Shown here: positions 36,090 through 48,088 of the stretch, piece by piece | Layout of the letters: each line of letters opens with the position of its first letter | Position numbering within the stretch: position 1 is the first letter of the stretch | Assembly: GCA_013400155.1 (NCBI GenBank) | Contig: VXBM01000002.1 | Coordinates: forward strand, 2,501,450 to 2,565,449 | Direction of reading: 5' to 3' | Length of the DNA stretch: 64,000 nt | From: Helopsaltes ochotensis | Taxonomy: Eukaryota > Chordata > Aves > Passeriformes > Locustellidae | Program-made: the position numbers and the translations under genes | The notes under the pieces: model-generated | What the model was told of the DNA's origin: nothing | Database searches by the model: none | What the model saw: only the letters and a program-made list of their open reading frames with translations

Positions 36090-39000
36090 GTAAGGAAAAG
36101 TAAAATCAAGCGAAAGTAGAAAGGTGGTTTTTTTTGCTTTCCTTTTATTATTCCCACAGGGAAGGGTGGAGTCACAGGGAATAATGGTACACATTTCCTT
36201 TAACATTTAGCAACAAGTTGCTTCCATAAGCAGAATAAATATCCTGTATTCCCTTAATATCTTGCAGTTTCTATTTCAGGGTGATTTCAGAAGTGGAAAC
36301 GCTTCGTTGAATTTTAAGACACGGCATGTCTCTCTGTAAAGGAGAATAAATAGCAGGAAGCTCACGTACAAAAATTATTTTATATTCTTTGACTGAGATT
36401 TTTTATGTCATTTGAAGTTTTGAAGAAAATTATAGAAGTGATGTTTTGGCTTAATTTAATCACACTTATAATCTCTAGACACCTTTGTAGAAATAAATAA
36501 GGCTTATCTTTGAAATATAAAGGATCTTTCCACTACTTTCTACACCTGATACCTAAGACCAGTTTCCAGGACTGGTAGTTTCACCTAATGTTGCAGTTTT
36601 GTGTTTTAGTTTTCATTGTAACTGTAGGTAGTTCAGTACTACTGTGGGTACTGGCCTGTGCCCAAGTCCCCCTGGCTGTCAGTGAGATTGTGTGGGTACG
36701 GTAGATGCAGATATTTGAATCCTCAGCGTAAAAACCCATTTCCAGGATACAAAAATGCAAAGGGAAAAATTCAATTTCCATAACTGTTGGAAGAATTCGA
36801 GGAGCACTGCAAGAGAGTTTGTTCAGTATCTGTAAGAATGATGTGGTGATAGAGTCACAATTCCACAGGCAAGTGGGAAAAATGTGTTGTGCTAATAATG
36901 GTTTCTAAGTTAGAAGAGGTCAAGCAAAATGATTTACTGATGTCTCTCTTTTTTTATTCTTCTTCTCATTATTTTAATCTCTTGAGTTGAAGCACTTTAT
37001 TCAGACTGCAGACACCTCCTCACTGTTTTATAGTCACACAGAGAACCAGAGGTTTTTTAGGCATGTATTTGCTATTACCACAATGATGGTCTACCGTGAA
37101 ACATTATTATTTCCAATCTTATGGAGAAAGCAAAATGTACATTCTTGTCATATAAAAAATGGCAGTTTATATATGTTAGGTAAACCTCTTTAACAATTTC
37201 TAAAATTGCATATCTTTCTTTTAATATGCTTACTTTTAAATATAAAATCTATGAGACAGAGCTTCTGCGCTCCTTATTTGATTTTTGGGAACCACTTTTT
37301 ATATGGTTGTTTGAGAGGAGACTTCCAAGTACCAGGTCAGAACAGTCCTACCTTGCAATGCATTTGTCTGCAAAGCAAATTAGCTAATATCTGCAGCATT
37401 CTCTCAAAATATTGTCCCTATGATTCCTCTTTCAATTAATTGTTCCTCTTGTAGAATTATTCTATAGTTTTAATTGAGGACAAAATAAGACTACTCTGTT
37501 CTTCCAGTGGCTCAGTGGTAACATTTGCAGCCTTTGCCAGTTGTTTGCCACTAGAAGAACAAGTTGTGATGTAGACTGCAAAAATCTTTCTGGAAGTAAC
37601 ATCATTAGCTAGCAGTCATCTTTATCTTGAAAAAAGCTACCTACAGAGGAAGAGTATATTGTCTTCTCCTTCAGCCCTGCCTATCAGTAGCTTAAGAAAA
37701 GCTACACCGAAATCTGTGTTAGAGAAGTCGAGAAGGCAAGCTCTGTTTATTTGTATGAATCCAATTTCTTGTGTCCATGGCAAAGTCCTCCATCAGAGAC
37801 TGAAAATGAGCTGTATGCTGAGGAAAAGCTGCTGAACTCGAGTGGTGCAGTGCCATGGAACAGCTTCCAGCTTTGTGGTGTTTCTTTTATTTGCAGGGCT
37901 GGCATGGGGAGACCTCAGCTGGTGAGAGCCTCTGGTTGTGCTCAGAGCTGAAATTGTGTGGCTGTGGAGCGAGAGGCAGGGCCTGCCCTGGAGAGTTGAC
38001 TGAGTTAAATACAAAAGATAAACAAAACAAAGGAAGGAAACATGCAAAGAGCTGTTCACCAGGACAACAAGAGAGCCATCCAGGATGCTGCTGGAGCTCT
38101 GGGCCAGGGGTCTGTGCTCTAAAGGAGAGTGCTCTAGGAAAAAAAAAGGAAAAAACCAAAGTAGGAGCAGTAAACCAGTTTTTTATTTATTTTGAGAGGA
38201 TCAATACGCTGGCTTTACACCCCCCCTGCCCCTGATTTAATTCCTGATGATTTATGTCTGTTCTGTGGAATATTTATTAATATATAATTAAAAAGCACTG
38301 TCCAAAGTGGACTGTATTTGGATTGAGATTTTCTGAAACGTTAGAAAAAATCCTCCAGATGGCAGAATAACTGCTTCAGTGTACATACAGTAGATGGGGA
38401 TATAGTTTTATCCCTCACTACAAAACACTCCTGGTTTTGAATTGAGTAAAAGACTTTTTGAAAGCAATTTTGACCAGAGCCTGTGGGAAATTGCACATAT
38501 TAAGTAATATTTGCTTGTTTTGTTCAGGGTGCTGACTGAGTACCCTTGTTCTATTCTTAAATAGCAAAAAGTCAGAATCAAACTTATTTATATGTGGAGT
38601 GGTATAAAAGATTTCATTAACAGCACAAAGAAGGTGCATGTACAAAGAGTGTGTCAGATGTTTCCAGGTCATGTTGCACATTCCATTTATTACGCCTAGA
38701 ACAGCAATAGTGGTAGGAAATGTTCAAAATTAAACACAACGTGAAGCAAATTCTATTTTGGCACTTACCTTTTACTTGGTGCCCTGTAAGTGCAAAGGAA
38801 AATTAAATCTCGTCTCCCTTGCTTAATGTCTCTCAGTGAAGTTGTGTGAAAGCATTAATTTGATACAGAATTTGTCATGTATGTCATCATATGCTTTGGG
38901 TCTTGTGTCTATCATCTCTCAGCTTCCTCAAGAGACTTCTCTGGATAATGCATAATCTCTTTATATTTTCAGGATTTCTCATTGATTAGCCAGTAATATG

Positions 39001-41169
39001 GACTTAAATTTCTTAAGAGGTGGTCATACCATGAAATTATTAAATGCATTTCACATTTCTTCTAATGCAATTTTGCTGCTGGGAGCAGCAGAAAAAAAGA
39101 AGAGAATTCTGTAACTCTCCCAAGTCCTTACGCGCCATCAGCATTTATGCTGCAGGTGAGTGATAGTCCATCTGACACAGAACCAGAGTATCCATGCCAT
39201 TTTAGCATCTTCACTTTGGCTCCTTCCTTTGTGGGGAGGCAGCAGGTAAGATCCAGGGATGCATCCCTCCACTCTTGCTCCTGAGCCCTGCATGATGGGA
39301 AAGGATTTCTAAAGCAGCATATTGATAAATAAAACATGAAATACTCCTGCAAGATGCTTGTCCAGGGCTCTCCCTTGTTGAAGTCCAGGCTCTGCTCTGA
39401 GAGATGTTGTGACACATCTGGATGCACAGCATGTTTGCTGAAGGCAAACAGACACTGCAGTGACGAGGGACAGCTGGGGCCTGCTGGCTCAGCACACCGG
39501 GGGCTGGCACCAAGATGCTGACACTGCGCCGTGGCCGCAGCTCCCAGGTGATCACTCTGCTGCCTGTGACATTAGAAATCAGCACAAAGTTGGCTCAGAA
39601 GTCATTCATGCAAACTCAGGGGATGAGAAAGCAAAAGAGAAACTGCAGCTGCCTCTGGAGAAGAGGCTCGTTGGTAAAGCTGCTCCGTTAAAGAAGTTTG
39701 GGCCAGTTGGTTCCGTTCCTCAAACGAAGTAAGAGCAATTCAGATCCAGGTTTCTACTCTCAATTGCTATGCCCAGGTGTCAAGAAATCTGGAAATACAC
39801 ACAATTGTATCTGAATTCACATAGCTTTTATAAATCCATCAGGCTTTTTGCATACTAGCTCTTATTCTTTCTATCCATTTCTGTCTTTTCTTTTTTCTGA
39901 TTCGAGGGAGATCAGCAAAAGGAGGGAAAGGAACACATGAACTTCCATGTGATTTTTAGCCATTGTTTATCAGCTCCATATAAAAACACCTTCAGTAGGT
40001 ATTTTTCATTGGTAGAAAGAAAAATTTGGAGCACTTGAGCAACTCAAGCCTTTTCTTTTTCTTTTTTTTTCCTTCACCATGGATTTTATGGTTGGGCAAG
40101 TAAAAGTTGAAATAAATATTTTTTTAGGTTAATGGTACATTACATTTAATTAGAGCACTAAAGCAGTTCTAGAGGTTTTTTATTTGGTCAGAATTCTAAC
40201 TATAGAATTAGGTCCTGGGACCTCACACTTGTAAATAGTTTGCAAACCAACAGTAAATATGATTGAAAAGCATTAATTTCAAAGGAGTATGAAGAGTTGC
40301 TCAAAACATCACAGAAATGTTGTTAAAATGAGAAATTTGATACAAACTCTTTGCTGTTATATATCTGGACCAAAATAGGCAAAGGGTGTACAGATTGCAG
40401 TTTGCCTTTAGCATTTTTATGTATAGCTTACATACCTTCTCTACCCAAGGACAGCTTTAACAATTCAAAATGAAAAGCTGTGAAGTGTGTGGTACTCTTT
40501 GGAAAAAAATAGAGTTTGCCAAAAGAGGACTGTTAATGTTTGCTGCAGGCTGCAGGGAGGTGCCACAATGATGGGGGCAGGGGAAAAATGCTATATCCAC
40601 CAATTTGGCAAAATATTTAAAAGGCTTTAGCTGGATAAATCTACAGTATATAATATCTCAAAATTGAAACTACAACTAATTAAATAGTACATAGCCAAAG
40701 AAATTAAAAACTGATGACACTATGCTGTTTCTCTTGTGATTTGTTGGTAGAAATGACATTGAATGCTGCAAGTGCTGTATTAATAATTAAATATATATCA
40801 CTGTGTAAAGGAGATGATTTAACTGTGGTTTAACCTCCATATCTCTCAATAGTTGAAAGTTATAAATAGATACTTTGAAAGAAAGCAGGAAAAACTTTTA
40901 AAATTATTTAGAAATTTATTTGCTTAGAAAATATTGTTGTCAATACAGATTCAGAGAGTTAATTTTTCTGCTTGGAATTACTTAATATTTATTTTAAGAC
41001 AGATTTAAAATGTAACAGGCAGACATTTCAGTTATTGTTACATTGATTTTAACTTAGCTTTAGTCATCACCACCAGCACAGATGACAGACTCAGAGAGGG
41101 CTGCAGGATTTTAGGAGAGAATAAAAGGCAGTGTAGAGCAGGAAAAGAATGAATTAAACTGTTTAGGTA
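36090..41169. other. Non-coding DNA
   Basis: No supported gene, RNA or clear transposon. Moderately GC-rich patches at 37.85-38.1 and 39.2-39.6 kb give overlapping open frames on both strands without splice sites or motifs I can defend. Confidence 0.5.
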
Positions 41170-41620
41170 AGTTGGATGTATTCAAGTTGGCAGTTTTTGA
41201 TGGAACTCATCCTAGACTACTTACAGAAGTAGCTGAAGCAATTTCTGAAGCATTGGCAATTATCTCTGAAAACCCAGGGAGGATGGGGGGAGAGGTCCCG
41301 GTTGTCTGGAGATGCACATGATGCTGGATCTCTTTTTAGACAGGAGAAGAAGAAAAGCTGAGGAATCCTAGGCAAAAGAGTTTCACTGGCATCAGCAGGA
41401 TACAAGACCAAACTGTTGAGCAACCATCTTGACAATAGTAAGGAGGTAAAAACATTCAATGTTCCTTTGTGATGTATAAGTATCAGGGCAAGTTCCTTGC
41501 TTTTTTCCACAGTCAAGTAGATAAGAGAAAGTCGGAGTGCTGTCATATATCTGACTTTAGTGGGGCTTTGAACCGAACTCTGTAGCATTCTGTTTAGCAG
41601 TCTAATGAGGTAAAAATAGA
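41170..41620 (+). mobile_element. Ancient CR1-like LINE, reverse transcriptase remnant
   Basis: In the + frame near 41200-41300 the translation reads DGTHPRLLTEVAEAISEALA, followed by an ISENPGRMGGEVPVVWR-like stretch. This parallels the conserved CR1/L2-clade RT segment 'DGIHPRvLkELa...l..iFe.SW..G.vP.dWr'. About 250 bp further on, in another frame, CHISDFSGALNRTL resembles the 'vYLDFSKAFDtv' RT motif, with F-to-L and D-to-N changes. Frame shifts and a stop lie between the two, so this is a decayed copy. The order and spacing of the two motifs support one old element rather than chance similarity. A 170-codon open frame on the minus strand here is antisense to the RT remnant. Confidence 0.55.
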
Positions 41621-42744
41621 AGCCCACTGTAAAACTGCTCAAAACAACATGCTCAGCATTCAGCTGCCAGAAAGGGGAGCTGTTCAGGGGTTCAGCAACT
41701 CCTTCCATCCCTGTGGGGACAGTTTTCATGCACAGTTTAAGGGAGAAGCGAGTATACTTATAAACATCTGGATGATAACGGCCTGAGACTGCTGCTAAAT
41801 CCTTTCTTTGAGAGATGGATTGGAATTTAGAATTCGTTGAAGAAATACCCTGAGATCAATAACATATAATTCAGTAAATGCAAAAGCAGACAAAGAATAA
41901 ATCAGATGCAAAACATAAAATGAAGAATAACTGCTTGGCAGCAATAATGCAAAGAATGAATGGGGAATTGTCAAGGACTGCAAGCTGAGTGTGTCAACGC
42001 TGTGATGCTGTTTCAAATAAAGCAAACATTGTTCTGCAATATATTCATAGGCTTGCCAATATGAGATGTATTACTCTGACCTCCTCTGAGGCAGGAGTAT
42101 GGCACTTGCTTTTTGACTCTGCTCTTAGGAGGAAAACACTGAGAACTTAATGTACAGCAAATCCGGAATGTTTAGAAAAAATATCCAGATGGGGTTTGCT
42201 AAACCTAGAAAAGGGAAGAAAGAAACATCAGCTTTCACATAGGTGAAAAGCTGCTGGAACATAATGAGCACCCATTGTTCCCCAGGACCACTGGTTGTAG
42301 GGTCAAAGTGCTTTGTTTGCAGCAAAAGTGACAGACACAGGTCAGCGCAAAATCCATCCTTTGGTCTTCAATCCCCCATCACATTTAAGCAAAGTCATGA
42401 ACTGTGGTTTGTGCTGAGGTACACATGCATGTGCTGTGTTTTGGACATTTTTGAAAACAAGTCTGAAAAACACATATGGGAGGTTTAGTTGTATTTATCT
42501 GGAGACCCTGCAAGAGAATGGACTAAATCATACAGAACATTGTAATGAAATAAAGGCTGGGTTTTGCTCTACAGCTTTACCTGGTTCTTACCAGGTCATT
42601 TGTTGTCATCTAGTAAGGAATGTGAGTCCCCAGCAAAGATGGTGATGAGCAGGGCAGCACCTGCAGAACAATTCCTGTGACTCACAGCTTGTGGCTGCTT
42701 GGGAAAAAGGAATGGACCTTGGCTTGGGTGAATTGTCCTTCAGG
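41621..42744. other. Unresolved sequence between two CR1 remnants
   Basis: No motif I can identify. It lies between an RT remnant and a CR1 3' end on the same strand, at about the spacing expected inside one element, so it may be unrecognisably decayed CR1. No gene is visible. Confidence 0.35.
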
Positions 42745-42815
42745 CTGTCAGTCAATCTCCGATGGCCTAGATGGTCTCTTGACGTCTCTTACAGCCTCTA
42801 ATTCTGTGATTCTCT
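42745..42815 (+). mobile_element. CR1 3' terminal fragment, old
   Basis: GATGGCCTAGATGGTCTCTT, then GACGTCTCTTACAGCCTCTA and ATTCTGTGATTCTCTGG reproduce the sense-strand CR1 3' end ('gactagatgatctcttgaggtcccttccagcctc' followed by attctgtg octamers). Many substitutions show age. It may be the 3' end of the same element as the RT remnant about 1.2 kb upstream. Confidence 0.65.
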
Positions 42816-44802
42816 GGTTATTTAAATGTCATTTTCTGTGGTCATACTTAGAGGCTAAAACAGCAAGTTCTATTTAGACTTCATGGTTCATTGACTAAAA
42901 AGCCCATTCTGGTTGGTCGGTTTACTGTGGGTGATAAACATGTAGCTAGTCAGTATTTGATAGGGAAAAAGAATGTTTTCAGCATCCAGGTTAAAATAGT
43001 TCTTTATTTCTGTGTATTTCCCAAAACAGAAACTTGGAGAAGTTTAGAATACTAATGAAATTATGTTAAAATATTGCTGCAATTGATGAGATGAAAAGTA
43101 TGTGAAATATGAACCTGTATGGTAAGATAATTAAATCTCTTGCACGTACCTTTCCATATTACTGAAAAAACAGAAATGTTGCATCTTAAGGCAAACTGTG
43201 ACTGTAGCAAATAATTTTTAATGGTTGACTTACACAAATGTCTAAAATTAGTGTTTAGCTAAAAATACTTAACAGGCTGTTCCATACACAAAGGTATCAC
43301 TCAGGAGCTGGACTCTACAATCCATGTGACTGCCCAGTTTCTCTCATGCTGCTTGGGCACTGGAAGGACCAGTTATTCAGCTGGTGCGTCCTGGTGAGGG
43401 TCTCACTGCACCAAAACACTTCAGTGATTTTGGCTGCTTAAAAATCTTTACTGAGACCTGCTGTAGGCATCTTGAGTTCTGCAGTAAGCTTTTAGTAACA
43501 GCTAAACACATTTTGCTTCCTCAGGACCAATCTGCCTGGGTTAGCTGCATTCCTGTGTGTTCAGAGTCCAGGCAGATGTACAGATAAGATGTGCAGGACA
43601 AGCTTGTATTTGATTGCTACTTTTTCAAGTATACTGGACTGAAATATGTGAGTTGAACTCCCTCATGTGAATGATGTAACGTGAATTCTCTGTCTAGTTA
43701 CATTACAAAAATATTCCTTGTAGCATCTTGCAGGCTGTTAAAGCACAGAGTAGAAATCTTCCCTTAAAAATGACACGAAATAATTTTTTTATCATTTACT
43801 CTTTTAATTTAACAGTAAACAAGATTACAAAATGATTGCCTTTAGACTTCCAGCCTAGAATATTTTGAAGAGGGAGAGAACATGATTAGAGGTCACAGTC
43901 TGAGAAGCTGGATGATGCTCTCAGAGAATGATTGCATTAGAGTACATGGCAAAAGTGCATCTCTCTGGGATAGTGTCTCAGACATGGGCTACATAAAGTA
44001 AAAGGGCTTTTAGTTTAGTGTAGGCAGAGCAATTAAGATTCCCCTAGAGGGAGGTATATAATTATTTTGGAAAATAAGAAGCATCATCAAGAAATTTCTT
44101 ATACCTTGCTGATTTTCTGAGTGTTGAGAGAATTTTCCGGTTTTTGATGTGTATTTCTTTAATACTGGGTATTTCTGGTTACTGTCTGGAGTCTTCTAAG
44201 GGGCCAAAATCCTACAGAAATGGAGAAGGTGTCTTAGAAGATAGTATTAAAAGCACGGATAATAGGAGCAAAGAAGCTACATAGCTGGTACAATATAAAA
44301 ATAAAAACAGCTTTAGGCATGTTGGGGTGCAGGCAAACTCCTTGCCTTTCACTGACATCAAGATAGGATTCAAAGCTGACTTCCAGCAGTGGGAGAAATT
44401 TGTTGTTAGTGAATTGTTGAAGTGTTTGTTTTGTTATTGATGAAAAAAAGATTGAGATGAGCAAAAACACCTCCTGGAAAAAGGTGGAATATAAAAATAT
44501 AGAGGTTCACAGAACTTCCTCTCTCACATGACATAGTTAAAGAGCTGCTGTAGAAGATAGTTGCCTGATATGTAGTTGTTACTGGAATATTACATATTTT
44601 TCAGTTTAAATAGTGCCAGTGGGAGGTTTTGAGGCCGTGCCAGATGTCCAGCCTGATGGTGAGGGCAGTTCCTTGAAGCCCCTCCTGGTTTTGCTCCTGC
44701 CCCTGCTCCTCACCTGGCTGTCCCTGCAGAGTGTTCCACGCCTGCTCCGGGGGGTAGAGCCTGGCAGGATCTGCAGTGTGTCTGTCCGTGTGTCTGTCGC
44801 TG
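42816..44802. other. Non-coding DNA
   Basis: AT-rich up to about 44.6 kb, then rising in GC toward the minisatellite. No gene, RNA or clear repeat family recognised. Confidence 0.5.
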
Positions 44803-45309
44803 CCCTGCCATGGCCACACTCCCTGTCCGTGTGTCTGTCCGTGCCTGCCATGGCCACGCTCCCTGTCCATGTGTCTGTGCCCTGCCATGGCCACACTCCC
44901 TGTCCGTGTGTCTGTCCGTGCCCTGCCATGGCCACGCTCCCTGTCCATGTGTCTGTGCCCTGCCATGGCCACACTCCCTGTCCGTGTGTCTGTCTGTGCC
45001 CTGCCATGGCCACGCTCCCTGTCCGTGTGTCTGTCCCTGCCATGGCCACNNNNNNNNNNNNNNNNNNNNNNNNNNNNNNNNNNNNNNNNNNNNNNNNNNN
45101 NNNNNNNNNNNNNNNNNNNNNNNNNNNNNNNNNNNNNNNNNNNNNNNNNNNNNNNNNNNNNNNNNNNNNNNNNNNNNNNNNNNNNNNNNNNNNNNNNNNN
45201 NNNNNNNNNNNNNNNNNNNNNNNNNNNNNNNNNNNNNNNNNNNNNNNNNNNNNNNNNNNNNNNNNNNNNNNNNNNNCCCTGCCATGGCCACGCTCCCTGT
45301 CCGTGTGTC
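44803..45309. repeat. GC-rich minisatellite with alternating 41- and 37-bp units, containing an N gap
   Basis: Units start with CCTGCCATGGCCAC. Long units (41 bp: CACACTCCC...GTCCGTG type) lie at 44803-44843, 44880-44920 and 44958-44998. Short units (36-37 bp: CACGCTCCC...CATGTGTCTGTG type) lie at 44844-44879, 44921-44957 and 44999-45035. A partial unit runs into the Ns at 45050, and a further unit resumes at 45277. The higher-order period is therefore about 78 bp. Because 78 is a multiple of three, frames stay open through the array on both strands; these are artefacts and not genes. Each unit carries the palindrome GCCATGGC. Confidence 0.95.
45050..45276. other. Assembly gap (227 N)
   Basis: A run of 227 N lies entirely inside the minisatellite, with repeat units on both sides. 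The true array length is therefore unknown and is probably not 227 bp. Confidence 0.98.
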
Positions 45310-47510
45310 CTGCCGCGCTGCCGGCAGCTCCGGGCTGAGCCCTGTCCTGATGCCCCGTGCCGCTTTGCGTTCCGGGCTCTGTGGTGCGTTTCTGTGGCAG
45401 AGAACGGGGTAAATTTCTACAAACTCCCGAGCACATCCTACACAGCTGACTCCAGTAAAGCAGAACCACATTTTGGAAAGCTCACAGAGCAGATTAATAG
45501 CTTGTGTTACCGTGTGTGGCCACAAATGGAATGGAGTTGCCTCAGCAGCTGAGGAAGCAACTGTTTCCTGGGCTGGAGGCTCCTGCTCCTCATACTTGTG
45601 TAATGCTGTGCCACTGCCAGTGAATGCAGCAGTACTTCTGAACTGTAAACAAACACAAACGTCCTAGAGGAGAAGTACTTACATTCATGATTTCCCACCG
45701 CATTTGCAGAGACAGAAAGTGGTTGGCAGTAATAAGACACAAACTTCAAAAGAGACTGAAGATATATGTGTCATTAATAAAATCAGTGCTTCTGTTGATT
45801 GCACTGAGAAATCACAGAGAGAACTAATGTAAGTAGCAGGATATTCCTGTAGTAAGGATTTACTGAAATAAGTCTGCCAAATTATATTTCATTTCACCTG
45901 GGCAGCTGTGTCTGATTACTCTGTCCGATGTGATGCTTTCCTTCATGCCTTTGTACTTGTGACACTGCAGCTCAGCCCATCTTTGCCTGTGTTAGCAGCA
46001 CTTGGAATTCCTCCTTTTACAAAAAATCAATTAAGCCAGTTCCTGTTCTCTGCAGTGGTTGTGTAACTTGAGATATTGCATTATCTGCTAGACAAGAACG
46101 GCTGTGAGAGCATTCAATGTGCTTCGGTGACTCCCAGCAACTCATAAGAAGGATCCAGTGGCCAAGCTGGGAAAGAATGTGGCTGGCTAGAAATCAGGAA
46201 GGTTATATTCCATAGAAGATATTTGAAAGATGACACAGCCCAATGTCTGGAATGCTAAAGCAGAAAAAAAATCAAGTAGGCACCTTTCTAGTGACCACAG
46301 ACAAGCCCACAGCTGTCAGAGGCACACTGCGTACTCCCCCACTGCTTCCCCATGGTGACAGATGTCCTACTTTTGCAATTCAACACTCTGGTCATGCTAA
46401 CTTATAAATTATACAAGGAAAAAACACAAAAATCAGTTCACCCATCACTGAAAAGAAGCTACCTCTAGGCTGCATCATTGTCACTGTTTAATGGGGAGGG
46501 CCAACTATATAGAGCACTTATGACTTCAGGAAAATATTAAGTGTAAGATAATTAATTTTTTAAAAATGACGTGCTAATACATTGCATGCATGGACACCCA
46601 GACATCTGTGGATTGCTTTTTCATGGCCATGCATTTCCAATATACTTTTTTCTTTATCTGATGGAAAGCAGAACCTTACTGCCCTATCCGATGTTGACCT
46701 GAAGGAAATGAACTGGTTAACTGGACGATAACCATGAGCATTTCTAGTAACACCTGCACCTTCTCCCTACTGACATTTTATACAAATAGATAGTGAAGCT
46801 AATCCTGAGTTGTTTAAAGGAAAGTTTTTTCCAGCAACTCTGATAGCAAAAATTTATTTGCTTTGATTTATGAAAATTTAAAATGTTTTGGGCATAGGGG
46901 ATCAAACTTTGTGCATACTTAGTAGCACTTTTTTGCATTATTTATGTCTTCAACTGCAAACAATAGCAGCAGTATTTATACTTGGGAAATAACTTGTGCA
47001 GTTCAACATGGCCTGAGCTATCTGTCTGTAAAATAAACTTTCCCCACTCTGAGAGATGTAAAAATACCACAACAAAAGATGTTCTGAGAAAATATTTGGA
47101 TGGAGAAAAGTACATAGGAGTGGCAGGCCAATCCTGGAAAATAGTGCAGTGCTATTTTCTAGTGATACAAAAAGAAATTGGCAAACTTTCAGGTATTGGG
47201 GTTTGAACTTGGGTGGGAATGATATTTTAATGTAACTGCCTTTTCCACTTACATAAGAAGTAGCAAAAGCTCAAAAGTTATGAAAGAAAAAGATGGATCT
47301 AACCCTTCCAGTCCACTGAGCACTGTGAAAAGCATTGGACCTCCTTTTCTCATTTTCATTTGAGATAACAAATATCAGGTCATATGTTTGGAAGTAATTA
47401 ATCCATCCCTTATTTTTCTGAGTCATGAAAAAACATTTTTATTAATTTAGGTATCCCAGTACAGACAAAGCAGAAAATTTAAATGGACTCCTTTTGTGTT
47501 CTTCTCCTTT
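45310..47510. other. Non-coding DNA
   Basis: GC-rich for about 100 bp after the minisatellite, then AT-rich. No supported gene, RNA or transposon. Confidence 0.5.
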
Positions 47511-47558
47511 CCTCTCCCTCTCCCTCTCCCTCTCCCTCTCCCTCTCCCTCTCCCTCTC
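47511..47558. repeat. TCCCTC hexamer array (about 8 copies)
   Basis: Near-perfect array of the hexamer CTCTCC/TCCCTC on the + strand, i.e. GGGAGA on the minus strand. It is a homopurine/homopyrimidine tract with regularly spaced G3 runs, able in principle to form triplex or G-quadruplex DNA. Confidence 0.95.
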
Positions 47559-48088
47559 ATTCTTTTCAAGGCATACTCACACATTTACATCACCACATCC
47601 CACAGAGTTCCACAGACGTATGTGGCATTTTGGACAATAAAAATCCGATGGCTGTGGTGGCTTTGCCATAGGTGAATATTTTTGGAAATGCTCAGTTTCT
47701 GTGCCCGCTTTTCATTTTCTGTACAAGTACTGTGAATTTACTGATCTACCTTTCCTCTATATTCTCCTGAGGTTAGATGCCATACATGGTTTCCTGCAAT
47801 CCTAGCAGTAATTTCTTTGCACGGGGCCTGGTGGGAGAAGAAGCAGTTTGCAGATGACATTTAGAGAATGAGATGATGGCATATGTTTAGGACTAACTGG
47901 AGTTGTCAGACACTAATTGATTCACATGTCAACCTCTTGCTCTTCATGTAAAGTGGATAGGGAGCATTGCAGCTTGCAACTGGTCTAGGGCAAGGGTTGT
48001 TTGGATATTCTTCCTAATTGTCTCTCTGCATTCTATGAACTGCAATAGACTGAGAGACCAGAGGTTTCAGTTTTGCTATGCATTTGAA
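47559..48088. other. Non-coding DNA
   Basis: AT-rich spacer between the hexamer array and the CR1 element. Nothing recognised. Confidence 0.5.

Noticed and set aside
37505..37580. GTGGCTCAGTGGTAAC, an A-box-like sequence suggesting a tRNA or SINE
   Set aside because: No B box follows at the right distance and no stem pairing was seen.
41217..41729. 170-codon minus-strand open frame
   Set aside because: It is antisense to a CR1-like RT remnant read on the + strand; no independent homology.
44601..45552. Overlapping open frames of 120-287 codons on both strands
   Set aside because: They run through the minisatellite and the N gap; the 78-bp period keeps several frames open, and there is no start context, splice structure or domain.
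47483..47671. Frame with a PSPSPSPS stretch
   Set aside because: The serine-proline run is simply the translated TCCCTC hexamer array.
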